Below the pieces are notes generated by a model. That model did not search any database and had not been told where the DNA came from. It saw only the letters and a program-made list of their open reading frames with translations. This document shows, piece by piece, positions 8,912 to 18,688 of a stretch of 64,000 bases of DNA; position 1 is the stretch's first letter; every line of letters begins with the position of its first letter. The stretch spans positions 91,233-155,232 of the forward strand of contig NZ_LITU01000061.1 in assembly GCF_001280595.1 (NCBI RefSeq). Direction: 5' to 3'. The position numbers and the translations under genes are program-made. This DNA is from Paenibacillus xylanivorans. GTDB lineage: Bacteria > Bacillota > Bacilli > Paenibacillales > Paenibacillaceae.

Positions 8912-9727
8912 CTTGTCTTGTTGCTAGATAATGAGCCGGAGAATCTCCGAAAGCACGTCGAAACATAGCAATAAAATTACTTGGCGAGGCGTACCCAAGC
9001 GCATCAGCAATCATTCCAACGGAATCTCCTTGTGCCAACATCTCCAAAGCATGTGTCAAACGGGCCTGTTGCCGCCATTGGGCAAAGGTTAATCCCGTAT
9101 CAGCCAGAATCAAACGCCGCAAGGTGCGCGGGGAAAGGGCGGCCCAAGCAGCCCAATCATCAGCGTTCGATTGTCCTCAGGATACTTCAGAATTTCATTC
9201 GCAATTCGTAAGAGACGGGATTCGGAAGGCATAGGCAAGTGCAAAGGCTCCAACGGTGCTCGCACGATTTCATCCAATAGTACAGCGACTATTCGTTCCT
9301 GTTGAGGCTCTAAGAAGTCCTGGTCATACCAAGACACTGTCCGTCGCACCAAAGCGTACATCAGTTCCGAAGTGCTGATTACACAAGGATTGGATGGTAA
9401 ATCGCGACTGGTGTCAGGGAGTACGAGCACGCACCATCCACTCATTGCGCCGCTGATACTAACCTTATGTCGTACATTTGGTGGTATCCAGCCTGCCCGA
9501 TGTGGAGGGAGCAGCCATGATCCCTGCGCGGTGCGAACATGTATAAGGCCGTTCTCTACGCAAAAAATCTGTCCGCGCTTGTGACTGTGCCAATCGTATT
9601 CACGAGTGCCTAACTGAAATTCATTCGCTGGATCTTCATTACCCCAGAAGGCAATTAGAGAAGGGCCGTCCAGTCGGTAGCTATGATCAATAGCTTCATA
9701 TTTCATGCCACTTGCGCTTAGCATCAT
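8904..9727 (-). pseudogene. AraC-family regulator, frameshifted
   Basis: Two minus-strand frames complete one AraC regulator. The N-terminal part (9727 to about 9163) has an AraC cupin with DWHSHKRGQIFCVENG and PPHRAGWIPPNVRHKV. The C-terminal part (about 9160 to 8904) has the double helix-turn-helix with SVGMIADALGYASPSNFIAMFRRAFGDSPAHY. At 9160-9163 the coding strand reads CTGATGATTGG; one more G gives NRTLDDWAAWAALSPRTLRR, the expected join. So a single-base loss separates the domains. It is divergent from the truncated MFS gene, as is common for efflux regulators. Confidence 0.82.
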
Positions 9728-10209
9728 TATTGCGTTCAGCCTCCGGCAGAAGTCGAACGATAGGAAACAGGATAAACTCGACCTTCCTGGCGCGGCCGCC
9801 GTTACGCTCTCCGTCGCTAGGCCTTCTGGCTACGGCTGGATTCATCTGGTTAAATGAACTGCCAATACATCCGAACTATGTTACTCAATTACTTCTTCCG
9901 AGCTTGCTCATTGGCGGTGGCTTGGGGCTGATGTTGATGACGGCTACTCATGCCGTACTTGCAGGCATTCCGTCGCAAGACTCCGGCATCGCCGCAGGAC
10001 TGCAAAATACAGCCCGCCAGCTCGGCGGCGCGCTCGGAATTGCGGTACTTGTAACGGTGGCCCATATAGGGGCAGGGGGACAAACGAATGAAATTGGTAT
10101 AACCGCAGCTTCACAGCTGGCCGGATATCATGCTGCTTTCCTTGCATGCGGCGTAATTAGCGGATTATCTGCTTTAGCTTCATTGTTTCTGCAGCGAAAT
10201 AAGGACTAG
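9712..10209 (+). pseudogene. C-terminal fragment of DHA2-type MFS drug transporter
   Basis: The frame from about 9805 reads GLLATAGFIWLNELPIHPNYVTQLL, then GGGLGLMLMTATHAVLAG and SGIAAGLQNTARQLGGALGIAVLV, which match the last four or so helices of EmrB/QacA-type 14-helix efflux pumps. The preceding two thirds of a normal transporter are missing, and the apparent start at 9712 overlaps the 5-prime end of the divergent AraC frame, so it is not a real initiation site. A deletion seems to have joined the regulator end to the transporter tail near 9760-9800. Confidence 0.78.
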
Positions 10210-10231
10210 TAATCTTCGCTAAATAATAGAC

Positions 10232-10268
10232 AAAAAGGCAACCGATCAATGCGATCGGTTGCCTTTTT
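10232..10268 (+). terminator. Strong rho-independent terminator
   Basis: Sixteen-base perfect stem AAAAAGGCAACCGATC/GATCGGTTGCCTTTTT with a five-base loop; ends the MFS fragment and isolates helD. Confidence 0.92.
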
Positions 10269-10302
10269 GTTTCTAACTAGCAGGTGATACAAAAAAATAA
10301 AA

Positions 10303-10331
10303 TTGAACAAGAAATAACACTATGATATAAT
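10303..10331 (+). promoter_or_regulatory. SigA-type promoter of helD
   Basis: TTGAAC (10303-10308), a 17-base spacer and TATAAT (10326-10331) form a near-consensus housekeeping promoter about 130 bases before the helicase start. Confidence 0.7.
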
Positions 10332-10464
10332 CATTAGCGTCATCGGCAATTCAACATAAAAGGTGTATACATTTTAATTCCTAATTTAATTGTACATCTG
10401 GAACTTTGATTTGTCAATGCTCATTTTCATCCCAAAAAAAGGAATAAGGAGTGTGTTGGGAGAG

Positions 10465-12891
10465 ATGGAAACGAAGGATTGGCGATTGGAACAGGAACGG
10501 TTGGAATGGGTAAGAGAGAAACTTCAGGCGAGAATTACCGAGCTGGAGCCTGAGGTTGAGGGAATGCAGGATCAGGCTACGGAAATTCGCAAGCACTTTT
10601 GGGAAGAAGTTACGATCAACACAAGCACTCATGAAGATTTTGAAGAGACGTTCTATACCATTAACCAGCAGTCTGCGGTATTGGCCGAGCGGGAACGTGG
10701 TCACAAGCGGTTGACGCAGCAATGGAATAACATGAAGCGTTTGCTCCCGTCCCCTTATTTTGGACGCATCGACTTTCAGGAGAAGGGTCTTAAATTCAGC
10801 GAGCAGATCTATATCGGGGTATCCTCTTTCGTCGAAGACGGGTTGAGCTTTTTGATCTATGATTGGCGTACGCCGATCGCGAGCATGTACTACGACTCTT
10901 CCCCCGGCGTGGCTTCTTATGTGACGCCGATCGGACCAATTGATGGCACAATGGACCTTAAACGGCAATTTCAGATTCATAACGGACAAATCCGCAACAT
11001 GTTTGATGCGAGCGAAACGATCGGAGACGACTTGCTGCAGCAGGTGCTTGGAAAAGGAGCCGACTCGCAAATGAAGAGTATTGTGGCAACCATTCAGAGG
11101 GAACAAAATGCCATCATCCGTAATGACAAAAGCCGAATGCTTATCGTACAGGGAGCAGCTGGCAGTGGTAAAACTTCCGCAGCCTTGCAGCGGGTGGCGT
11201 ACTTGCTGTACAAACACCGCCAGACGATCAGTGCTGATCAGATTGTTCTTTTCTCACCGAATCCGATGTTTGCCAGTTATATCTCCACCGTCCTTCCGGA
11301 GCTCGGCGAAGAGAATATGCAGCAGACCACTTTTCAAGAATATCTCGACTATTGGCTAGGATCTTCGTTACGGCCAGAGGGTGCCTTTGATCAAATTGAA
11401 TATGTACTGACCGAACATGGAGCACCGGGCTACGAGGCTCGTCTTCAGGGGATCGAATATAAAGCTTCCGATGCTTTTCTGCAAGCCTTGCAGAACTATG
11501 GAAACTGGTTGGGACAGGAAGGCATGCGATTCAACAGTATTCGGTTTCGGAACCGTGATTTGATTACGGCGGAGCAAATGAGAGCCAAATTTTACGGTTA
11601 TGATCATTCCCTGCCCTTGCAAAATCGCATTGTTCTCTTACAGGATTGGCTGCTGAATGAATTGAGTACGCTGGAACGAATGGAACGGGAGGCGCCTTGG
11701 GTACAGGAAGAGTTGAACTATCTCGACACCGAGCAGTATGAGGAAGTGTTCGGAATGCTTCACAAAGATAGGGAAGTATTCGACGTTGCTGAGCAATATG
11801 CCACAGTTCGTGAAAAAATGACCAATAAGCGCCGGCAAGATGAAGGTGACTTTGACTTTGGGCAGAAGGAAGAAGAACTGCTCCGTCGCAAGATCGTGAA
11901 AGAACGTTTTAGCCCATTAAGAAAAAGTATCAAGAAATTCTCGTTTGTTGATATCAAAGGCATATATGGTGAATTGTTTGTTGACGAAGCCGCTTATCGG
12001 GAGAAAACGAATGCTGTGGTTATTCCCTCACTATGGACTGAGATATGCAAGCAAACCAGGGAAAGCCTGCTCCGGAATGAGTTGTTCCACGAGGATGCAA
12101 CACCTTATTTGTATGTAAAAGAAATGATTGAAGGGGTCCGGACTAACACGGAAATCAAATATGTCTTCGTTGATGAGGGTCAGGATTATTCATCATTTCA
12201 ATATGAATATCTCAAAAAGCTGTTTCCCCGTGCCCGTATGACGGTGCTTGGCGATTTCGGGCAAGCGATCTTCACACAGGCTACAAATTTGGCCGCAGCT
12301 GACTCACCACTGGTCCGTCTCTTCGGCGAAGCAGAAACAAGCCTGATCTCCCTTGTACGCAGTTATCGCTCAACCAGAGAGATCGTTGAATTTACAAGAG
12401 CGATGCTTCCAGACGGAGATGAAATTGTACCATTTGAAAGAAAAGGGCAGAAGCCCCTGTTGACGAGAATCAACGACAGGGAGAAGCTGAATGTACAAAT
12501 GGTGGCAAATATCGCGGCGCTAAGAGCTGAGGGCTTTGATTCCATCGCCATCATTACGAAGACCGCCGCCGAAAGCCAGAAGGCCCATGAATCGTTACGG
12601 ATTCAAGGAGGTGAAGATTTGCAGCTCATTACAAAAGAGACGTTCAACTTCGAAAAAGGCGTAATGGTGATTCCTGTGTATCTCGCCAAGGGTGTTGAGT
12701 TCGATGCAGTCTTGATCTACGATGCTTCGTCTGGGATGTATGGTCTTGACAATGAACGCAAGCTTCTTTATACGGCGTGTACGCGGGCTATGCATCGGCT
12801 TCATCTGTACACGACGGGCGATTGGTCGCCTTTCGTGCAGGCATTGCCTGTGAATTTGTACGAAGAATGGAATTCCTATACATCAGAGTAA
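10465..12891 (+). CDS. helD: HelD-like SF1 helicase (RNA polymerase recycling factor)
   Basis: About 808 residues of the UvrD/Rep-like HelD family. The N-terminal segment is a long charged coiled coil (about 1-90), as in Bacillus HelD, where it enters the RNA polymerase channel. Walker A GAAGSGKTSAALQR lies near residues 229-242. KYVFVDEGQDYSSFQ is the DEGQD motif II, LGDFGQAIF motif III, and LAKGVEFDAVLIYD plus LYTACTRAMHRLHLY are motifs V and VI. HelD pulls stalled RNA polymerase off DNA using ATP. The start is uncertain: ATG 10465, or TTG 10456/GTG 10453 nearer to AAGGAG at 10446-10451. The gene is monocistronic between terminators. Confidence 0.9.
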   Translation: METKDWRLEQERLEWVREKLQARITELEPEVEGMQDQATEIRKHFWEEVTINTSTHEDFEETFYTINQQSAVLAERERGHKRLTQQWNNMKRLLPSPYFGRIDFQEKGLKFSEQIYIGVSSFVEDGLSFLIYDWRTPIASMYYDSSPGVASYVTPIGPIDGTMDLKRQFQIHNGQIRNMFDASETIGDDLLQQVLGKGADSQMKSIVATIQREQNAIIRNDKSRMLIVQGAAGSGKTSAALQRVAYLLYKHRQTISADQIVLFSPNPMFASYISTVLPELGEENMQQTTFQEYLDYWLGSSLRPEGAFDQIEYVLTEHGAPGYEARLQGIEYKASDAFLQALQNYGNWLGQEGMRFNSIRFRNRDLITAEQMRAKFYGYDHSLPLQNRIVLLQDWLLNELSTLERMEREAPWVQEELNYLDTEQYEEVFGMLHKDREVFDVAEQYATVREKMTNKRRQDEGDFDFGQKEEELLRRKIVKERFSPLRKSIKKFSFVDIKGIYGELFVDEAAYREKTNAVVIPSLWTEICKQTRESLLRNELFHEDATPYLYVKEMIEGVRTNTEIKYVFVDEGQDYSSFQYEYLKKLFPRARMTVLGDFGQAIFTQATNLAAADSPLVRLFGEAETSLISLVRSYRSTREIVEFTRAMLPDGDEIVPFERKGQKPLLTRINDREKLNVQMVANIAALRAEGFDSIAIITKTAAESQKAHESLRIQGGEDLQLITKETFNFEKGVMVIPVYLAKGVEFDAVLIYDASSGMYGLDNERKLLYTACTRAMHRLHLYTTGDWSPFVQALPVNLYEEWNSYTSE

Positions 12892-12978
12892 ACTCGTAGC
12901 GCATGCGAACTAAGCGTCTTTGGTAATAAAAGCAGAATTAGTCATGATTATCACGGAGTCAATGCAATAAAGAAACAC

Positions 12979-13005
12979 AAGTCGCCTTTCTGGCGACTTT
13001 TTTTG
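12979..13005 (+). terminator. Rho-independent terminator
   Basis: AAGTCGCC/GGCGACTT stem with TTTTTTT tail; ends helD. The rest of the 334-base gap to the next gene is AT-rich and shows nothing else beyond the repeat at 13191-13208. Confidence 0.88.
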
Positions 13006-13190
13006 AATTTCTAAGTGATTGTAGAGATAAAATTGTTAGCGTCTTTCTTTGGATTATTTCCGTATTGTTATACTCAGCATAACTATTATTATATGGGTGG
13101 ACTAAGATTACAGTTATATAATAGGAATACGTACTATTAATTTGGGGACATTTCCATTTGTCGAAACACAGAATCAGAAGAAAAGATTAC

Positions 13191-13208
13191 ATCAATCAAT
13201 CAATCAAT
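13191..13208 (+). repeat. Tetranucleotide tract (ATCA)4.5
   Basis: Four and a half copies of ATCA lie directly upstream of the GAGGAG ribosome site of the GH2 gene. The tract is short and outside the coding region. Confidence 0.7.
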
Positions 13209-13225
13209 AGAGGAGAGTTGAGATC

Positions 13226-16075
13226 ATGTTAACCAAAATGAATTTGCAGGGAAGCTGGGAGCTTCGACTGGATGAACATAAACAAGGCGCTCAAGTCCCA
13301 TTTGACGATACCATAATGATGCCGAATACGACCTCACATGCGCGCAAAGGAATAAAGACTGATGTGGCTCACATCGGGTCTTTGACAGATGAATATTCAT
13401 ATGAAGGCTGGATTTGGCTGAAAAGGGAGATTGATATTCCAGCAGCACTTGCTGGCAAGAAATGCAGTTTGTATCTGGAACGCACGCGTATAACCAAGTT
13501 ATGGGTTGATGGTGAAGAAGTTGGAGCGCAGGATAGTCTCAACACCCCCCATGTGTACAGCTTGCCGGAAGGGCTCTCTGAGGGAGAACACACCCTCACC
13601 ATCCGGGTTGATAATACGGACTATCCGACGAAAGGCGGTCATCTTACATCCGTTGATACCCAGACCAACTGGAACGGAATTACCGGGAAGTTGGAGCTTC
13701 ACTTTTTCCACGAGTTGCATTTGGGAGAGGTACAGATCTATCCCGATGCTAAAGAGCGAACATTCAGAATCACAAGTACATTGTCACAATCCATACCAGG
13801 TACGGTACTGTGCGTTACCGCGCAAACTTTCAAGCCCCTTTTAGAAGATACTCATGGATATATGCCGTCAGATAGAAATCATATAGTGATTGAGCAAACC
13901 TATCCATGCAACCAGAAGGAAGTTAATGTGCTCTACAAGATGGGTGACGACTCATTGCTCTGGAGTGATTCGGAACCAAATCTCTACTTGCTGACCCTTA
14001 ATCTGTTGGGGGACCATGGCGATGTACTGGATACAATCGAAGTGGTAACAGGGCTACGTGATTTTGAAGCTAATGGAGATGCTTTTACCATCAATGGTCG
14101 AAAGACCTTTCTTCGCGGAAAACATGACGGTCTAATCTTTCCCCTTACGGGTTACGCGCCAACCGATGTCGATGAATGGCTGCGAATTCTGAGCATTTCC
14201 AAATCATATGGTATAAATCATTATCGTTTCCATACCTGTTGTCCGCCCGAAGCAGCGTTCACTGCTGCAGATATGCTTGGTATCTATATGGAGCCTGAGC
14301 TTCCATTCTGGGGTACGATTACGGATGAACTTGATCCACAGCATAATCAGGCTGAACAGGACTATCTCATTCGTGAAGGCTTCGCCATGCTCAGGGCGTA
14401 CGGGAATCATCCTTCATTTGTAATGATGTCACTAGGTAATGAACTTTGGGGAAGTAAAGAAAGACTGAATACCATTATCAAAGCATATAAAGCATTTGAT
14501 CCACGCCATCTGTACACCCAGGGTTCAAACAATTTTCAGTTCACTCCGCACATTCTTGAGGAAGAAGACTTTTTCTGTGGCGTGCGCTTATCTAAAGATA
14601 GACTTTTCCGCGGGTCCTATGCCATGTGTGATGCCCCGTTGGGTCATGTTCAAACTGATGTGCCTGGTACCCTGAAGGACTACGACGACATGATCATGCC
14701 GGATGTGATGGTTTCGGAAAAAGAGGGAATTCAAGCAGGAGAATCGGAAATTCAGATTCAATATGGCACGGAAGCCAAGACTGTGAAAGCCGCGTCTGTT
14801 GAACATCAGCTCATTCCACATCTACCCGTCATCTCACATGAAATTGGACAATATGCCATGTATCCTAATTACGAGGAGATCGAGAAGTATAGAGGGTCGC
14901 TAAAGGCAAAAAACTTCGAGGTGTTTCGGGAGCGATTACAATCCAAAGGAATGGGACATCTGGCTGAACCATTTTTCAAAAGCTCTGGCAAGCTTGCAGT
15001 AGCCTGTTATAAGGAAGAGCTTGAAGCGGCATTCCGATCCAATCACCTGGCAGGATTTCAATTGCTTGATCTTCAGGACTTCAGTGGACAGGGGACAGCA
15101 TCAGTAGGCATTTTGGATGCCTTCATGGATTCCAAAGGCTTGGTTACTTCTGAGGAGTGGAGGACATTTTGCTCCGATGCCGTACTTCTGGCCCGATTCG
15201 AGAAATACAACTACACTTCGGGAGAAGATTTCAATGCCCACATTCAATTAAGGTACTTCCGATCAGATTCATTGAAGGATCGTACATTGGAGTGGGAGAT
15301 GCGTGATTCGAATCATCTGATTGCATCAGGAAGGGAAGAGATTCCCTTTATTTTTGGAGAAACTTGGTTTGAGATTAGCCAAATGAAGTTCAAGCTTCCT
15401 GCTGTGAAAAAGATGACGCCCATCGTTCTATCCCTGTATATTCCAGGTACTGATATCCGGAAACAATATGATCTTTGGATATATCCTGATCATGATGTGA
15501 CAACAATTGATCATGATTATATTTTCAGTGAATGGTCCGATGAAGTAATTAACTTACTGGAAAAAGGAGAGAATGTGCTGCTGCTTCCCACAATCGAAGA
15601 TAACGTCAGTTCAATCGAAGGCACATATTGTACTGATTTTTGGTGTTATCCGATGTTCCGATCTATCTCAGAAAGCATGAACAAGCCAGTTCCCGTCGGT
15701 ACGCTAGGCTTGCTTATTGATAATTCGCACCCTGCATTGAAGCACTTTCCAAGTGAGACCCATTCCACTTACCCATGGTGGCATATCGTCATGAACTCAC
15801 GGTCTATTATTCTGGATGAGGTTGCCGCGAATGTTCAACCTTTCGTTCAAACCATCGATAATTTTGAACGTAATCATAAGCTGGGACTGCTGTTTGAATG
15901 CCGGGTTGGAAAAGGGAAGCTGCTGGTTGGGGCAATAAATTATGATGAATTGATTAGCCGGACGGAAGGGCGGCAATTACTTTACAGCCTTGCACAATAT
16001 GTAAAAAGTGAGGAGTTCAATCCGGAAGTCAAGTTAGGGCTGGAAGAGCTGCGACAGTTGCTCTGCAAGAAATAG
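13226..16075 (+). CDS. Glycoside hydrolase family 2 protein
   Basis: 949 residues with GH2 layout: N-terminal jelly-roll sugar-binding domain (LQGSWELRLD..., about 1-160, including YEGWIWLKREIDIP), an immunoglobulin-like domain, then a TIM barrel from about residue 290. The acid/base motif is VMMSLGNELWG near residue 400; a likely nucleophile is the Glu in PVISHEIGQY near residue 537. The C-terminal 300 residues are extra domains. No signal peptide, so a cytosolic exo-glycosidase (beta-galactosidase, beta-glucuronidase or beta-mannosidase type) is expected; specificity cannot be assigned. ATG 13226 follows GAGGAG. Flanked by terminators, so it is transcribed alone. Confidence 0.88.
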   Translation: MLTKMNLQGSWELRLDEHKQGAQVPFDDTIMMPNTTSHARKGIKTDVAHIGSLTDEYSYEGWIWLKREIDIPAALAGKKCSLYLERTRITKLWVDGEEVGAQDSLNTPHVYSLPEGLSEGEHTLTIRVDNTDYPTKGGHLTSVDTQTNWNGITGKLELHFFHELHLGEVQIYPDAKERTFRITSTLSQSIPGTVLCVTAQTFKPLLEDTHGYMPSDRNHIVIEQTYPCNQKEVNVLYKMGDDSLLWSDSEPNLYLLTLNLLGDHGDVLDTIEVVTGLRDFEANGDAFTINGRKTFLRGKHDGLIFPLTGYAPTDVDEWLRILSISKSYGINHYRFHTCCPPEAAFTAADMLGIYMEPELPFWGTITDELDPQHNQAEQDYLIREGFAMLRAYGNHPSFVMMSLGNELWGSKERLNTIIKAYKAFDPRHLYTQGSNNFQFTPHILEEEDFFCGVRLSKDRLFRGSYAMCDAPLGHVQTDVPGTLKDYDDMIMPDVMVSEKEGIQAGESEIQIQYGTEAKTVKAASVEHQLIPHLPVISHEIGQYAMYPNYEEIEKYRGSLKAKNFEVFRERLQSKGMGHLAEPFFKSSGKLAVACYKEELEAAFRSNHLAGFQLLDLQDFSGQGTASVGILDAFMDSKGLVTSEEWRTFCSDAVLLARFEKYNYTSGEDFNAHIQLRYFRSDSLKDRTLEWEMRDSNHLIASGREEIPFIFGETWFEISQMKFKLPAVKKMTPIVLSLYIPGTDIRKQYDLWIYPDHDVTTIDHDYIFSEWSDEVINLLEKGENVLLLPTIEDNVSSIEGTYCTDFWCYPMFRSISESMNKPVPVGTLGLLIDNSHPALKHFPSETHSTYPWWHIVMNSRSIILDEVAANVQPFVQTIDNFERNHKLGLLFECRVGKGKLLVGAINYDELISRTEGRQLLYSLAQYVKSEEFNPEVKLGLEELRQLLCKK

Positions 16076-16169
16076 AAACTGCATAATGCACATTATTAAC
16101 GAATAGAAAAAATGCACATATCAGATTCCCAATAATAAACGAGAAGTCTGCTCTCAGGAACTAACAATA

Positions 16170-16206
16170 AACCCTTCAAACTGTTTTTACAGTTTGAAGG
16201 GTTTTC
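16170..16206 (+). terminator. Strong rho-independent terminator
   Basis: AACCCTTCAAACTG/CAGTTTGAAGGGTT stem with T-rich tail ends the GH2 gene. The remaining bases to 16408 are AT-rich leader without a recognisable element. Confidence 0.9.
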
Positions 16207-16408
16207 TTTTATTACTGTAGCTAAAGCGTCACTTCTGTTTTTATCCCTAAGAGGCATTGACTCATAAAACATCAATATTAATGAAATTTGTTAACGAAAT
16301 TATTATTATGTAAACCAAATAAAATCAGTTTCATTTCTTTTTCCCAGAATGACATAAAACATCCATCATATGTAAATCGTAATGGTGTACGTACGAAGGA
16401 GGATACAT

Positions 16409-17740
16409 ATGAAAAGTCACGTGCATCGAAAAGAAGAAAACAAACTGAGCTGGATTAGTCTTTCATTATTCGGAGCGGGATGTACGCTAGGAACGGGATT
16501 TTTCCTTGGAACAAGTCTGGCTATTCATTGGGCCGGTTTATCGGTGCTTGTACTTTTGGTGCTGGCTGCTGCCGGGACTTATTTCGTATTTGGAGCATTG
16601 GCTCAGATGACGGCAGATGATCCGAAGGAAGGGGCTTTTCGAACCTATGCCGGAGAAGCGTTCGGCCCATGGGCCGGTTTCGGAAGCGGCTGGATGTATT
16701 GGTCTTCTGAAATGCTGATTATGGGGAGTTCATTAACGGCACTCGGATTGTTCTCTCAATTTTGGTTTCCCAAGTTTCCATTATGGGTGTTTGTAGCGGT
16801 ATATGCATGCATTGGATTGTTCATCGCCGCATTGGGAGCCAAGGGGTTAACCCAAACTGAGAATGTGCTCGCAGTGATCAAGCTGGCTGCAACGGTTGCT
16901 TTTATTGCGATCGCAGCAGCGGCTTGCCTAGGCTGGTTAGATGTGAAGATTACCCCACAGAAAATAACCAACGAATGGTTTCCTCACAAAATAAAAGGCG
17001 TCTGGACCGGGTTTATTTATGCCTTTTTTGCTTTTGCCGGGATTGAGGTCATGGGTTTGATGGCAGCCAAGCTGAAAGAACCAAAGGATGCAGTGAAGTC
17101 AGGCCGTGTCATGTTGTTAACCGTCAGTACGCTGTATGTTGTGGCGATTGCCTTGATCCTGCTACTGGTGCCCGCCGCGAAGTTAACACCAGACGAGAGT
17201 CCACTCGTCAAAGCGATGTCATCGATTGGATTTACGGTCGTGGTTCATATTCTCAACGGAATTTTGATTATAGCCGGGTTCTCCACGATGGTCGCCTCAA
17301 TCTATGCGATTACGTCCATGTTGGTTAAACTGGGTGAAGATGGAGATGCACCGAAGATGTTTACAAAGACATGGGGGAAAAAGAACATGCCCCTTCATGC
17401 TTTGGGATGCACTGCGGCCGGATTAATTCTTTCTACCCTATTGGCATTATGGATGCCAAAGAGCCTGTTCGAATATATAACTACCGCAGGCAGCTTGGTA
17501 TTAATGTATACCTGGCTTCTAATTTGCATCACGTATATCAAGAAAATGAAACCGACGAAATGGAATCGCGTCAAAGTGTGGACCGCCATGTTTCTTATTG
17601 TTGCAGCAGTAGCTGGAACCGCCATGGAAAAAACCAGCAGAACAGGTCTACTGGCAAGTATAGGTCTTGTTGTATTGATTGCCTTGATTACCTACATTGT
17701 GAACAAAATACGAGGACCGCTACCATCCCCCATCCAATAA
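16409..17740 (+). CDS. APC-superfamily amino acid permease
   Basis: 443 residues, about 12 transmembrane helices. It opens with the APC helix-1 pattern LFGAGCTLGTGFFLGTSLAI, with the unwound glycine-rich segment GTG, and continues with SSEMLIMGSSLTALGLFSQFW and FAFAGIEVMGLMAAKLKEPKDAV, typical of amino acid permeases exchanging or importing with protons. Start ATG 16409 with AAGGAGG at 16396-16402; the ATG at 16382 is upstream of this ribosome site. It is monocistronic; substrate unknown. Confidence 0.88.
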   Translation: MKSHVHRKEENKLSWISLSLFGAGCTLGTGFFLGTSLAIHWAGLSVLVLLVLAAAGTYFVFGALAQMTADDPKEGAFRTYAGEAFGPWAGFGSGWMYWSSEMLIMGSSLTALGLFSQFWFPKFPLWVFVAVYACIGLFIAALGAKGLTQTENVLAVIKLAATVAFIAIAAAACLGWLDVKITPQKITNEWFPHKIKGVWTGFIYAFFAFAGIEVMGLMAAKLKEPKDAVKSGRVMLLTVSTLYVVAIALILLLVPAAKLTPDESPLVKAMSSIGFTVVVHILNGILIIAGFSTMVASIYAITSMLVKLGEDGDAPKMFTKTWGKKNMPLHALGCTAAGLILSTLLALWMPKSLFEYITTAGSLVLMYTWLLICITYIKKMKPTKWNRVKVWTAMFLIVAAVAGTAMEKTSRTGLLASIGLVVLIALITYIVNKIRGPLPSPIQ

Positions 17741-17843
17741 ACCGTCACAGTCCTGAATTCCTGGATAGAACTCTTCCATATGTCTTAGCTAATCTGCTGA
17801 GTGCTGAGTTCTTGAATTGCTTTACTGAGGTGTTTTGTATCCG

Positions 17844-18605
17844 CTATTTCGTCAATTTGCTAATGGCTTGCTTCATGCGCATGAAAGGACATTTGGAAGG
17901 CGCCTGCTCGTCATCGGGCAGGAAATATTGTTTCCATTCCAGATTATCCTGCTGTCCATACCACATGAGCGAAGGGTGAGCCGGAACGGCATCATAGGCT
18001 TCCAAGCGTTTGCGAATCAAGGTTTTCATTTTCCGGCCAAGAGGTGTGTTGTCATTAATTGATTCAAACACCCACCGTGGTTGAAAAGCAAACATCAGAT
18101 AAGGGAAGTGTCGACTGGCTCTGAGCTCGTGCGCGGGAGTGGCGCAGAAACAAAAATAAGGTTCACCGCCAAAGCAAAATTCCCACGTGGCCTCATGCGG
18201 ATCCGTGGATATATGATCTGGCCAAGAAGCCTCATCAAGTGAGCTTACCCGGTTAAGCATCTCCCAGAACAAGGACTGGTACTGTTCCACCGTTGTGTTG
18301 TTTCTCAAATCATCCGGTGTCTCGCAAAAGACGACCAAAGAAGCGTAATGACCCGTGTCCCGGGAAACGAGCCCATATTGACTAAGTAATTCCGCCATAT
18401 CTTCAGCAGAAGCTTGTGTATGTGGATCACATGTGAATCCGTATCTCAGATGGCCGGAGAGAAAACCCATCCGTCCGGGAACACACGGATACGTATTACC
18501 TTCATCTGCAATCATATTGGCGAATTGTGAATAAGCATTCTGCTGCCATTCGGGCAGACCTTTAAATAATGGTTTTATTTCATCGGCACTGTACAGCTCT
18601 GCCAT
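17844..18605 (-). CDS. YqcI/YcgG family protein
   Basis: About 253 residues of the YqcI/YcgG family, cytosolic proteins of unknown function. Family marks are YPCVPGRMGFLSGHLRYGF in the first quarter, EFCFGGEPYFCFCATPAH in the middle, and RFH-like RASRHFPYLMFAFQPRWVFE. The ATG at 18605 has GGGGAA just upstream; an earlier ATG at 18629 lacks a ribosome site. It is downstream of the LysE and DUF1989 genes on the same strand, 83 bases after LysE ends, and may be part of that operon. Confidence 0.85.
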   Translation of the reverse strand: MAELYSADEIKPLFKGLPEWQQNAYSQFANMIADEGNTYPCVPGRMGFLSGHLRYGFTCDPHTQASAEDMAELLSQYGLVSRDTGHYASLVVFCETPDDLRNNTTVEQYQSLFWEMLNRVSSLDEASWPDHISTDPHEATWEFCFGGEPYFCFCATPAHELRASRHFPYLMFAFQPRWVFESINDNTPLGRKMKTLIRKRLEAYDAVPAHPSLMWYGQQDNLEWKQYFLPDDEQAPSKCPFMRMKQAISKLTK

Positions 18606-18688
18606 GAATTCCCCAACCCCATTCCACATGATACAGTTAACGTATTAATGTGGATGGCGTTGGGTGACTGTCCAGTGTAGTTTTTATG

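Noticed and set aside
9712..9804. Apparent N-terminus of the MFS fragment
   Set aside because: It overlaps the divergent AraC frame, has no ribosome site and no MFS similarity; only the sequence after about 9805 is convincing.
10414..11217. 267-codon minus-strand frame opposite helD
   Set aside because: It lies entirely antisense to a strongly supported gene, has no ribosome site and no recognisable domain.
13191..13208. ATCA repeat as a phase-variation switch
   Set aside because: Only 4.5 copies, outside the coding frame; too short to claim without population data.
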